From contig JAFGIT010000030.1 in assembly GCA_016929465.1 (NCBI GenBank), forward strand, positions 1 to 10,284: DNA of 10,284 nt, in the 5' to 3' direction. A program made the translations under genes and the position numbers. This DNA comes from JAFGIT01 sp016929465 [NCBI: Candidatus Coatesbacteria bacterium]. GTDB lineage: Bacteria; B130-G9. The notes beneath the pieces were generated by a model. That model was not told the DNA's origin. It worked only from the letters and a program-made list of their open reading frames with translations, and did no database searches. Of the stretch, positions 1-6,287 are shown one piece after another (the stretch's first letter is position 1; each line of letters starts with the position of its first letter).

Positions 1-1
1 C

Positions 2-847
2 GCATCGACCATGATGCTCGTCGTCTTTGCGCTGGGCAATATCGCCGTCGTAGTAATGCGAGAGGGCAAGGTGCAGGGCTACATGCCAGTATTCCGGTCG
101 CCCCTGTATCCCTGGGTACAGATTGCGGCGGTCTGCGTCTATGTCTTCTTCATAGTAGAGATGGGGCTTCTCCCGATAATCATAACGGGTGCATTCTGTC
201 TATTGGGAATTGGCTGGTTTGCTGCATACTGCAAGGTGTGTGTGCGAAGGCAGTCTGCGTTGGTTCACCTCGTCCAACGAGTGACTTCAAAGGACCTTGT
301 TGATGGCTCGCTCGAGACTGAGCTCAGAAAAATAGTCCATGAAAGGGACGAGATCATTGAGGACCGCTTTGATGCTCTCGTCAAGAACTGCGAGATTATT
401 GATTTGGAGCATTCAGTAACCGGGCGCGAGCTGTTTTCAATGGTCGCGAAGGTCCTCGCTTCTCGACTTGAGATACCCGAAGAGAGGCTACAGAAGCTGC
501 TCCACGAAAGAGAAAAGGAATCGAGCACCGTCGTCGGGCCGGGTATTGCAATCCCTCACATCATAATCGATGGAGTGAACCTCTTCGATATGGTCGTCAT
601 TCGGTGTAGAGAGGGGATCGAATTCCATGACAAACAGCCGCATGTGCACACGGCATTCGTTCTTGTGGGCACTCGAGATGAGCGTAATTACCATCTGCGT
701 GCTCTCATGGCGATAGCCCAGATAGCCCAGGAGACGGGTTTCGAGCTCAGGTGGCTCGCCGCGAGGGATACTGTGGATATGCGCAACATTCTGCTTCTCT
801 CTGGCAGGAGGAGGTCCGAAAGAACAGCTCAATCGAAGGACATTTAG
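2..847 (+). CDS. APC-superfamily amino-acid permease with C-terminal PTS EIIA-like domain (5' partial)
   Basis: The reading frame is open from the left edge, so the N-terminal part of the transporter is missing; 281 residues are visible. Residues 4-19, about 38-55 and 56-76 are hydrophobic. With the intervening stretch around residues 27-38 (YMPVFRSPLYPW) they match the last membrane helices of amino acid/polyamine permeases. A soluble tail follows. From about residue 129 to 265 it resembles the fructose/mannitol/nitrogen-type EIIA domain. The phosphorylatable-His motif GIAIPH is present, with His186 at bases 557-559, and there are further histidines at 214 and 216 in PHVHTAFVLV. In PTS proteins this His takes phosphate from HPr or NPr, so inference is that the tail senses PTS phosphorylation and adjusts transport. 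The substrate cannot be told from this fragment. Family assignment is confident; the regulatory role is a guess. Confidence 0.85.
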   Translation, partial: ASTMMLVVFALGNIAVVVMREGKVQGYMPVFRSPLYPWVQIAAVCVYVFFIVEMGLLPIIITGAFCLLGIGWFAAYCKVCVRRQSALVHLVQRVTSKDLVDGSLETELRKIVHERDEIIEDRFDALVKNCEIIDLEHSVTGRELFSMVAKVLASRLEIPEERLQKLLHEREKESSTVVGPGIAIPHIIIDGVNLFDMVVIRCREGIEFHDKQPHVHTAFVLVGTRDERNYHLRALMAIAQIAQETGFELRWLAARDTVDMRNILLLSGRRRSERTAQSKDI

Positions 848-975
848 GGCTGGCCAAGGCGAGGACTAGCAGGGCAAGCTATTAGCCGATTGAATTGTGG
901 CTCATTTGCCCCTATGTTAAAGGCGGATGGATTAATAACATTTGTGCCTGTGTCAGCCCGATGTAATTTCCAAGG

Positions 976-1004
976 TTGACACGGACTATGGTTTCCCTTA
1001 CATT
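976..1004 (+). promoter_or_regulatory. Sigma-70-type promoter upstream of the lipoprotein gene
   Basis: A perfect TTGACA -35 box (976-981) is followed by exactly 17 bases and TACATT (999-1004), which matches four of six TATAAT positions. Transcription would begin near base 1011, giving a leader of about 50 bases before the ATG at 1064. It is the best promoter match I found in the window, and it lies in the 216-base gap after the permease. That gap otherwise shows nothing I can name and no convincing terminator. Confidence 0.6.
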
Positions 1005-1063
1005 TGACGATGAGCTACTAGTGGCGAGTCATCTAGCGGGCAACAAAATGCGAGGTTTGCACG

Positions 1064-1573
1064 ATGAAATGGTGGCCTAATTCACGCGAAGAGAGGCTGC
1101 GGATAAATACTTGGGCTCTGTCGTTGTCGCTGTTCTTGACGGTCTGCGTCCTTCTAGGTTGCGGATTTGAGCCGAAGTTCGACACTCCGATCGCGACGGT
1201 CGAAACCTACGTCTGGGCATACAATAACAACAACGGCGATCTTATGAAAAAATGCGGCTTTGACGCTGACCTCTATAAGCTCTTCAGGATCAGAACAGAT
1301 GTCGGAGTTGGCGAACCTACGTATGAACCCGTTCGAGACATCCAAATGGAGGTCCTTAGTGAAGAGTGGGCAAGGCCCAAGAACACTCGAAAATTCACTA
1401 GTGATAGAATATTGATCCTATTTAAATTCACTTCGAAGGACGATTCGACATTCCAAGCGCAGAGGAAATTGCTGCTTGTAAAGCGCAGAAATGCATTCAT
1501 GGACTTCAGTGATCCGATCAGATGGCAGCTTATGTCTTTGGAGAACGCAAGATTGGAGGAAGCGGGCACTTAG
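1064..1573 (+). CDS. Small predicted lipoprotein, function unknown
   Basis: This 169-residue protein has a charged N-terminus, a hydrophobic segment at about residues 17-31 and a lipobox LLGC with Cys33 as the lipidation site. It should therefore be a membrane-anchored lipoprotein facing the periplasm or cell surface. GAGGT at 1052-1056 sits seven bases before the ATG and supports this start. The mature part begins with a stretch (TPIATVETYVWAYNNNNGDL) resembling the first helix of NTF2/SnoaL-like or DUF4878-type small lipoproteins, in which a helix is followed by a curved beta sheet. That resemblance is by eye only. It is probably co-transcribed with the exported TPR-like protein 64 bases downstream. 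I do not recognise the family and assign no function. Confidence 0.75.
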   Translation: MKWWPNSREERLRINTWALSLSLFLTVCVLLGCGFEPKFDTPIATVETYVWAYNNNNGDLMKKCGFDADLYKLFRIRTDVGVGEPTYEPVRDIQMEVLSEEWARPKNTRKFTSDRILILFKFTSKDDSTFQAQRKLLLVKRRNAFMDFSDPIRWQLMSLENARLEEAGT

Positions 1574-1637
1574 CTTTCTGCTCGCCGACCGCGATTATAT
1601 AGATCTGGAACTTGGCAGTAATACCCAGGAGAATACT

Positions 1638-2342
1638 ATGAAGAGGCACGTGTTAATCATTATTTGCTGCTTAATGGCAACATCATTGCTTGCGACGTCG
1701 GTCGCCCATGCAAACTGGTACGCCACTCAACGGAACAAAGAGGGATTGCTGTTCCTCTCCGAAGGCAACATGGATGACGCTATTAAGTCCTTCAGGCTTG
1801 CCATTCAATCATACGAGGGATATGAGAAGAATAAGTTCAGCCTGGAACGCGCTCCGCTCTACTTTAACCTGGCGCAAGCGTGCCTTGCGAAGATGGACAC
1901 CTTCCCGCTTCTCTCTCGAGGCTATGAATACTACTGGCGGATGGGTCTTTTGACCGCCAAGAAGGCGATGGACATCCAGTATAAGCACCCCCGGGTCGTG
2001 GAATACTTCCGCGCAAGACCCACCGACCTTTTCGACCTGACACTTGATTCGGGCTGCGAGGAGGTCAGGGGATTTCTGAAGATGCGTAATCTCGTCGATA
2101 AACTGGAGAATACGAGACGCATGGCGATGTTCGAAAAATGCGTCAATCACGGCCCTTCGCCCGCAAGTAACATCATGACTATCGGCCCGACAGAATTCTC
2201 CCCCAGCGGCGTGAAGACTACGGAGAGGCCTGCCGCGTCAGCTTCCCAATCGTCTCCCCAACCGAGAAAAGCTCCTCAGCGCAGCAATTCGACGAAGGGC
2301 CAAGTCGGTAGCGGGGCCAAGGTCACTTACGGCAACAGATAG
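1638..2342 (+). CDS. Exported TPR-like protein, function unknown
   Basis: The protein has 234 residues when started at the ATG at 1638. AGGAG (1627-1631) lies six bases before it, and it begins a clear signal peptide: MKR, a hydrophobic core, then SVAHA with likely cleavage after Ala25. An in-frame upstream ATG at 1491 lies inside the preceding gene and would bury the signal peptide, so I reject it. Residues 26-120 are helical. A stretch near residues 33-52 (LLFLSEGNMDDAIKSFRLAI) has the spacing of a tetratricopeptide repeat helix pair, and a possible second repeat follows. The tail from about residue 195 is rich in Ser, Pro, Gln and Lys and looks disordered. TPR proteins usually act as protein-binding scaffolds. 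The partner here is unknown, with the neighbouring lipoprotein the obvious candidate. No lipobox was seen, so it is probably soluble in the periplasm. Confidence 0.75.
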   Translation: MKRHVLIIICCLMATSLLATSVAHANWYATQRNKEGLLFLSEGNMDDAIKSFRLAIQSYEGYEKNKFSLERAPLYFNLAQACLAKMDTFPLLSRGYEYYWRMGLLTAKKAMDIQYKHPRVVEYFRARPTDLFDLTLDSGCEEVRGFLKMRNLVDKLENTRRMAMFEKCVNHGPSPASNIMTIGPTEFSPSGVKTTERPAASASQSSPQPRKAPQRSNSTKGQVGSGAKVTYGNR

Positions 2343-2455
2343 GGTACGCCCGGGAAGATTAGCACTGCCCCTGGAGTTGACCAGATCGCTTAGCGCAGTC
2401 CTTTGCGGAACCGTATGCGCCGAAACAATGTCTCTTCGCATTTGATCCAGCAAAG

Positions 2456-3499
2456 ATGACCTCCAAGAACCCGGCGCATTCTCCTATTTTTCGAACGACG
2501 CCAACCATATCCAGGACCCCGGTCCGACTTAGCTTCGGCGGCGGCGGAACAGACCTCAAGGCCTTCTATGCCAAGTATGGCGGCCTGGTTATCTCGGCAA
2601 CGATCGACAAATACTTCTTCTGTGTTGCCTCGGCTCGAAGAGATTCGAAGCTTGTCATATCTTCCGCGGATTACAACCTGACCGAGGAGCACGAGGAGAT
2701 TGGAAACCTGGATACAGAGGGCACATTTGGCCTGATCAAAGCAGTTGTCAGTCAATTCAGACCTCCGATGGGCCTTCGAATCCACACGGTGTCCGACATT
2801 CCCCACGGATCTGGGCTCGGATTATCCGGTGCCGCGACTGTGGGAACCATAAAGGCCGTCTCTGCTCTACTCGGAAAAATGCTCTCAGCCGGCGCGGTCG
2901 CAGAGCTGGCTTCCATAATCGAGATCGATGAGCTGAAAAGACCGATCGGTAAACAAGACCAGTATGCGTCCGCTTTTGGCGGACTAAACGAGATACGTTT
3001 CGCGGAGGACGAGGTGACGGTGACCCCCCTCTGGATAAAAAAGGGCTGCCTGAAGAGGTTCGAAAACTGGGCGATGCTCTTCTTCACCGGGAAAAGCAGG
3101 AACTCCGCGACTATACTCTCGAGGCAGACCGAAGAGACAGCAAAGGGCCACAAGCCGACGATCGACCAGCTTCAAGCGATCAAGATGCTAGCCGAGGAGA
3201 TGGGCGAGGCATTCTTGAAGGAGGACTTCGAAAAGATCGGGCACTTGATCGATGCGTCGTGGCAGGCGAAGAGGCAAATCGTCTCCTCGATAACCTCTTC
3301 ATCCATTGATGAGCTCTACGAGGCGGCGAAGCGAGAGGGCGCGCTTGGAGGCAAAATCACTGGCGCCGGTGGTGGCGGCTTTCTGCTCCTGATCTGCCCG
3401 CCGTCGAAAGGCCCTGCCGTAGAAGCCGCCTTGTCCGAGATGAACGCGGAGAGACTTGGATTCGGATTCGTCTCGAAGGGCACGCACATCATTAGCTGA
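2456..3499 (+). CDS. hddA: GHMP-family sugar kinase, probable D-glycero-D-manno-heptose 7-phosphate kinase
   Basis: The protein has 347 residues and belongs to the GHMP kinase superfamily. It opens with the HddA-type motif TPVRLSFGGGGTDL (residues 21-34). The phosphate-binding loop is DIPHGSGLGLSG (114-125), followed by GKQDQYASAFGG (165-176) and the C-terminal glycine-rich motif GGKITGAGGGGFLL (298-311). HddA enzymes phosphorylate D-glycero-alpha-D-manno-heptose 7-phosphate at C1 with ATP, in the cytoplasmic route to GDP-heptose for surface polysaccharide. No partner genes (gmhA, gmhB, hddC) lie in this window, so the substrate is inferred from family likeness only. The loop is unusual: family members normally read GLGSSS or GLGSSA, and here Leu123 and Gly125 flank the one retained Ser124. 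The start is uncertain because no clear ribosome binding site precedes 2456 and the conserved part begins about 20 residues in. A related fucokinase-like or other sugar-1-kinase role is possible. Confidence 0.8.
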   Translation: MTSKNPAHSPIFRTTPTISRTPVRLSFGGGGTDLKAFYAKYGGLVISATIDKYFFCVASARRDSKLVISSADYNLTEEHEEIGNLDTEGTFGLIKAVVSQFRPPMGLRIHTVSDIPHGSGLGLSGAATVGTIKAVSALLGKMLSAGAVAELASIIEIDELKRPIGKQDQYASAFGGLNEIRFAEDEVTVTPLWIKKGCLKRFENWAMLFFTGKSRNSATILSRQTEETAKGHKPTIDQLQAIKMLAEEMGEAFLKEDFEKIGHLIDASWQAKRQIVSSITSSSIDELYEAAKREGALGGKITGAGGGGFLLLICPPSKGPAVEAALSEMNAERLGFGFVSKGTHIIS

Positions 3500-3544
3500 A
3501 TTGCACCAGTAGTTTTCGAGACTGGTCGTTGCCTGGATTGCAAT
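3500..3544 (+). terminator. Weak hairpin after the sugar kinase gene
   Basis: ACCAGT (3505-3510) pairs with ACTGGT (3521-3526) across a ten-base loop. Flanking ATTGC (3500-3504) can pair with GCAAT (3540-3544). It begins immediately after the TGA stop, which is where a terminator would be expected, but no T-run follows and the stem is short. A transcript-end hairpin is plausible, not established. Confidence 0.25.
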
Positions 3545-3612
3545 CTATGGGAAATAGGCCATCCTTGCGTCTTCACCTTCACTGCCCTTGGCGGTCGGCA
3601 TTGAGATGTGGC

Positions 3613-3668
3613 CTTCAGGTGTTAAATAGAAGCGATCTTCAGGATTCTGTCTGCTCTCCACCTTCAGG
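3613..3668 (+). repeat. Three spaced CTTCAGG repeats upstream of the acetate transporter operon
   Basis: CTTCAGG occurs exactly three times, at 3613-3619, 3637-3643 and 3662-3668, so the starts are 24 and 25 bases apart. Two copies read CCTTCAGG, which is nearly palindromic (CCT..AGG). They lie 107 to 162 bases before the DUF485 start codon in the otherwise featureless 3500-3774 gap. Regular spacing of half-palindromes upstream of an operon suggests regulator binding sites. Chance recurrence in a pyrimidine-rich stretch cannot be excluded. Confidence 0.3.
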
Positions 3669-3774
3669 AGTCCTTCATCATCAAATCAAGCCATTATCGC
3701 TTGCTTTTTGCTTCCACCTCGATATTGTTTGAGCCTACCAATAATCCACATTTCAAACCAAATGGAGTGAACAG

Positions 3775-4068
3775 ATGCTTGAAGAGCACAAGAATGTCGG
3801 CGGGCACTTGGACGTAAAGTCATCTGCCTACAAGACCAAACTCGGCGTGAGAATGTTTCTCGTGTATCTCGTGATCTACTTCGGTTTCGTCGTTATTAAC
3901 AGCGTAAAACCGTCACTAATGGGGATACACATCGGCGGAGTGAATCTGGCAATCGTCTATGGTATGGGGCTGATTGTCCTTGCCCTGATGATGGCGATGA
4001 TATACACACATCTATGCAGCAAAGAAGAAGCCAAGCACGGCGAGTCTGATAAGGGGGGCTCCGCATGA
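3775..4068 (+). CDS. DUF485 family small membrane protein (YjcH-like)
   Basis: This 97-residue protein has two membrane helices at about residues 26-44 and 55-78, flanked by a basic N-terminal region and a charged, hydrophilic tail. The length, the helix pair, and the Pro and Gly-Gly-Val-Asn between the helices match DUF485. In Escherichia coli the DUF485 member YjcH is encoded just upstream of the acetate permease ActP. The same pairing is seen here: its TGA stop overlaps the symporter ATG in an ATGA (4065-4068), implying coupled translation. A GGAGTGA ribosome binding site at 3764-3770, four bases before the ATG, makes this start firm. DUF485 proteins have no established biochemical activity, and an accessory role for the symporter is inferred from the conserved pairing. 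Confidence 0.88.
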   Translation: MLEEHKNVGGHLDVKSSAYKTKLGVRMFLVYLVIYFGFVVINSVKPSLMGIHIGGVNLAIVYGMGLIVLALMMAMIYTHLCSKEEAKHGESDKGGSA

Positions 4069-6023
4069 ACTACGAACCTTCTTATCTCGCCATTGGCATT
4101 TTTCTCACCTTTGTCGCATTCGTTATTTGGCTCTCGTTCTATCTTGCACGCCGTACGAGGTCGGCGGCGGGTTACTACGCAGCTGGCGGCCGAATCCACT
4201 GGTCCGTAAACGGTATCGCCTTTGCCGGTGATTATCTCTCGGCAGCCTCGTTCCTGGGCATCTGTGGGATGATCGCGACCGTCGGCTATGACGGCTTCCT
4301 GTATTCGATAGGCTATCTCGCGGGCTGGATTGTCGCCCTATTCGTCGTCGCCGAACCCATGAAGAGAATGGGCAAGTACACATTCACCGACGCGCTGGAT
4401 TCCAAGTTTCAATCCAAAGGCATCCAGCTCATGGCGGCTCTCAGTACCCTGATCGTCTCGATGTTCTACCTCATTCCGCAGATGGTCGGAGCCGGCGCCC
4501 TTGTAAAGCCGCTTCTCGGTATCCCTCGCGACTGGGGCGTCATCATAGTGGGGAGCACGGTAATCATCATAGTTGCAACGGCCGGTATGGTCTCCACAAC
4601 CTACGTTCAATTCCTGAAGGGCGGCCTTCTAATTGTCTTCTCAACCGTCTTAGTCATCGCTTTGTTCACCCGCGGTATTGACAACACCCCGGATCCCGGT
4701 GGCGGAAAGAAATTCCATGAGCTGAAGACACTCGAAGCAGAACTTGGGGATGACGGGACGTTGGTGATCCCAGACACGACCTATGTCGTCCCACCCGACT
4801 GGGATAAGACACCTTATTGGGAGAAGGGCTTCATCAAGCTATTCGAGGATTGCACGGATTGTGCTCTACCCTTGGTGTGGAGGGTCGAGAAGAATTCTCC
4901 CACGAAATTCACTCTGACAGAGACTTTGTTCGTAACGGTGATGGAGGAGGGTACGGTCTTCTATAACGGCGCGGCCAAGGAGAAGCACAAGTTCTTCCAG
5001 GTCGGCCATCTGAGCGAGATACGTCAGGACGGCAAGGTGGTTACAGAGACGGAGCCGCTGGGCCCTGTCTCCTTCTTGAAGACCATCCGAGACAGTACGG
5101 CCGTGCTCTGGGGCAAAGAGATAATAAAAGACGGCACAGACAAGGTATCAGTCTATTATCAGAAGCCCACGTCGGGCGAGCAAGTGATGCGGCCTGGCCT
5201 CAAGTTCAAGGTCGGCGGGGCGCCGATTGAGACCGTCAACTTCATCTCCTTGATGCTTGCATTGTTCTTCGGAACCGCAGCGCTTCCACATATCCTGATC
5301 CGGTACTACACTGTCAAGAGCCCTGCGAGCGCAAGGAAGTCGACGATCGTCGCTATTGCGGCGATCGGTTTCTTCTACATACTGACCATGTATCTAGGTC
5401 TCGGCGCAATGGTCAATGGAGTTGTGGATATAACGGACAACAACATGTCCGCGCCGCTCTTGGCGAGGTCCTTCGGCTCATTCTTGTTCTCGGTAATAAC
5501 CGCTATCGCCTTCGCGACAGTACTCGGGACGGTGAGCGGACTGATCATCGCGTCAACGGGCGCCATCGCGCATGACATCCTGGACAAGCTCATGGGTCTC
5601 AGACTCTCAGAGAGAGCACAGGTTATTTCGGGTAAGGTCTCGGCCGTACTCGTAGGCTGTATAGCCATTATCCTCGGGATCGTCTTCAAGGGCATGAACG
5701 TGTCTTTCCTTGTAGGATGGGCTTTCGCGGTTGCCGCGTCGGCCAATCTCCCATCGATAATCATGCTCCTATTCTGGAAGAAGACAACGAAGAGAGGAAT
5801 TGCGGCCTCTATAGGCGTCGGGATAGTCTCCGCTGTGGGTCTCATCCTGTTCTCGCCGAGTATGTATGTTAGGTACGGCAAGCTCGCGTCGGATGCTCCC
5901 TTTGCGCTAGACAATCCGGGCATCATTTCCATCCCATTGAGCTTCATCACACTGGTAGTCGTGTCCCTGCTGACCCAGAAGAACGCAGCTAGCGTCAAGC
6001 AGAATAACAGGGCGGAGGCCTAA
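4065..6023 (+). CDS. actP: ActP-type cation/acetate symporter (sodium:solute symporter family) with large extramembrane insertion
   Basis: The protein has 652 residues and belongs to the solute:sodium symporter family, which drives uptake of acetate or other small monocarboxylates with a cation gradient. ActP-like landmarks include the N-terminal helix and GYYAAGGRIHWSVNGIAFAG (36-55), followed by DYLSAASFLG. Also present are FFGTAALPHILIRYYTVK (401-418), SVITAIAFATVLGTVSGL (476-493) and GWAFAVAASANLPSI (551-565). I count about 13 membrane helices. It is roughly 100 residues longer than E. coli ActP. The excess sits in a hydrophilic stretch at residues 203-388 between predicted helices 6 and 7; the basic segment after helix 7 suggests this stretch is on the outer face. 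It contains CTDC (263-266) and several short beta-like segments. The substrate is inferred from the family, the DUF485 partner and the downstream SatP gene. Other monocarboxylates such as pyruvate or propionate remain possible. Confidence 0.87.
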   Translation: MNYEPSYLAIGIFLTFVAFVIWLSFYLARRTRSAAGYYAAGGRIHWSVNGIAFAGDYLSAASFLGICGMIATVGYDGFLYSIGYLAGWIVALFVVAEPMKRMGKYTFTDALDSKFQSKGIQLMAALSTLIVSMFYLIPQMVGAGALVKPLLGIPRDWGVIIVGSTVIIIVATAGMVSTTYVQFLKGGLLIVFSTVLVIALFTRGIDNTPDPGGGKKFHELKTLEAELGDDGTLVIPDTTYVVPPDWDKTPYWEKGFIKLFEDCTDCALPLVWRVEKNSPTKFTLTETLFVTVMEEGTVFYNGAAKEKHKFFQVGHLSEIRQDGKVVTETEPLGPVSFLKTIRDSTAVLWGKEIIKDGTDKVSVYYQKPTSGEQVMRPGLKFKVGGAPIETVNFISLMLALFFGTAALPHILIRYYTVKSPASARKSTIVAIAAIGFFYILTMYLGLGAMVNGVVDITDNNMSAPLLARSFGSFLFSVITAIAFATVLGTVSGLIIASTGAIAHDILDKLMGLRLSERAQVISGKVSAVLVGCIAIILGIVFKGMNVSFLVGWAFAVAASANLPSIIMLLFWKKTTKRGIAASIGVGIVSAVGLILFSPSMYVRYGKLASDAPFALDNPGIISIPLSFITLVVVSLLTQKNAASVKQNNRAEA

Positions 6024-6063
6024 GGCTTCTCGGTCATAATTTCAGTAGATTGAGATGATAATT

Positions 6064-6091
6064 AGCGGGCGGGAGGATACTCCCGCCCGCT
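6064..6091 (+). terminator. Strong 12-bp hairpin after the symporter gene
   Basis: AGCGGGCGGGAG (6064-6075), loop GATA, and CTCCCGCCCGCT (6080-6091) form a perfect, very GC-rich 12-base-pair stem beginning 41 bases after the symporter stop. The following bases (TCTGAAAAGG) lack a T-run, so it is not a textbook intrinsic terminator. It could still stop or pause transcription, or protect the 3' end of the DUF485-symporter message from exonucleases. The position favours a transcript-end role. Confidence 0.6.
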
Positions 6092-6109
6092 CTGAAAAGG
6101 ACCGGCTTC

Positions 6110-6142
6110 TCCGCCGACTATGTCGTCGAGCGGCATAGCGGA
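6110..6142 (+). promoter_or_regulatory. Second stem-loop in the gap before the SatP gene
   Basis: CTATGTCG (6118-6125) pairs with CGGCATAG (6131-6138) across a five-base TCGAG loop, with one G-T wobble. TCCG (6110-6113) and CGGA (6139-6142) extend the stem past a four-base bulge. It lies 146 bases ahead of the SatP start. If transcribed it could be a leader element. I recognise no known riboswitch or RNA family in it. Confidence 0.3.
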
Positions 6143-6179
6143 ATGGCTGGAACTACCCGCCCAGTCAGTTGTTCAAAGG

Positions 6180-6191
6180 GCGTAATTACGC
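6180..6191 (+). promoter_or_regulatory. Perfect 12-base palindrome upstream of SatP gene, candidate operator
   Basis: GCGTAATTACGC reads the same on both strands and lies 97 bases before the SatP start codon. A perfect palindrome of this length in a non-coding gap is typical of a dimeric repressor or activator site. I saw no convincing -35/-10 pair around it, so which promoter it would control is unknown. Confidence 0.35.
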
Positions 6192-6278
6192 GTGTTAGTG
6201 CGTCTCATGCCTGACTCAAGCCGACCTGATACGCGCTACATTCGCGCTTCTCACTTACGTTACCTTTCTCATTTTCTT

Positions 6279-6282
6279 GGAG
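6279..6282 (+). promoter_or_regulatory. Ribosome binding site that sets the SatP start
   Basis: GGAG ends five bases before the ATG at 6288. The longer frame, opening with GTG at 6192, has no such site. It would also add 32 residues unlike any SatP N-terminus, so the ATG is preferred. Confidence 0.55.
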
Positions 6283-6287
6283 TTGAA

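Noticed and set aside
712-729. Tandem 9-base repeat GATAGCCCA twice
   Set aside because: It lies within the EIIA-like coding region and encodes an Ile-Ala-Gln doublet in a helix. A two-copy coding coincidence is the simplest reading.
1491-1637. Longer N-terminus for the TPR-like protein starting inside the lipoprotein gene
   Set aside because: It would place 49 unrelated residues before a clear signal peptide that has its own ribosome binding site.
2377-2405. TTGACC as a -35 box before the sugar kinase gene
   Set aside because: No acceptable -10 box occurs 16 to 18 bases downstream. The 2343-2455 gap shows no other clear signal.
3529-3732. 67-residue open frame in the gap before the DUF485 gene
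   Set aside because: No ribosome binding site, a composition typical of translated non-coding DNA, and no recognisable motif or signal.
5375-5998. 207-residue open frame on the minus strand
   Set aside because: It lies wholly opposite the 3' half of the symporter gene, whose conserved membrane motifs are clear. The minus-strand product is low-complexity and matches nothing I recognise.
6102-6190. tRNA-like appearance of the gap before SatP (stems plus a TTCAA stretch)
   Set aside because: No acceptor stem pairing, no proper T-loop or D-loop sequence, and the stems do not fit a cloverleaf.
6192-6287. Longer N-terminus of the SatP protein from a GTG start
   Set aside because: The 32 extra residues are hydrophilic and unlike the family. 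The ATG at 6288 has a GGAG site and gives normal family length.
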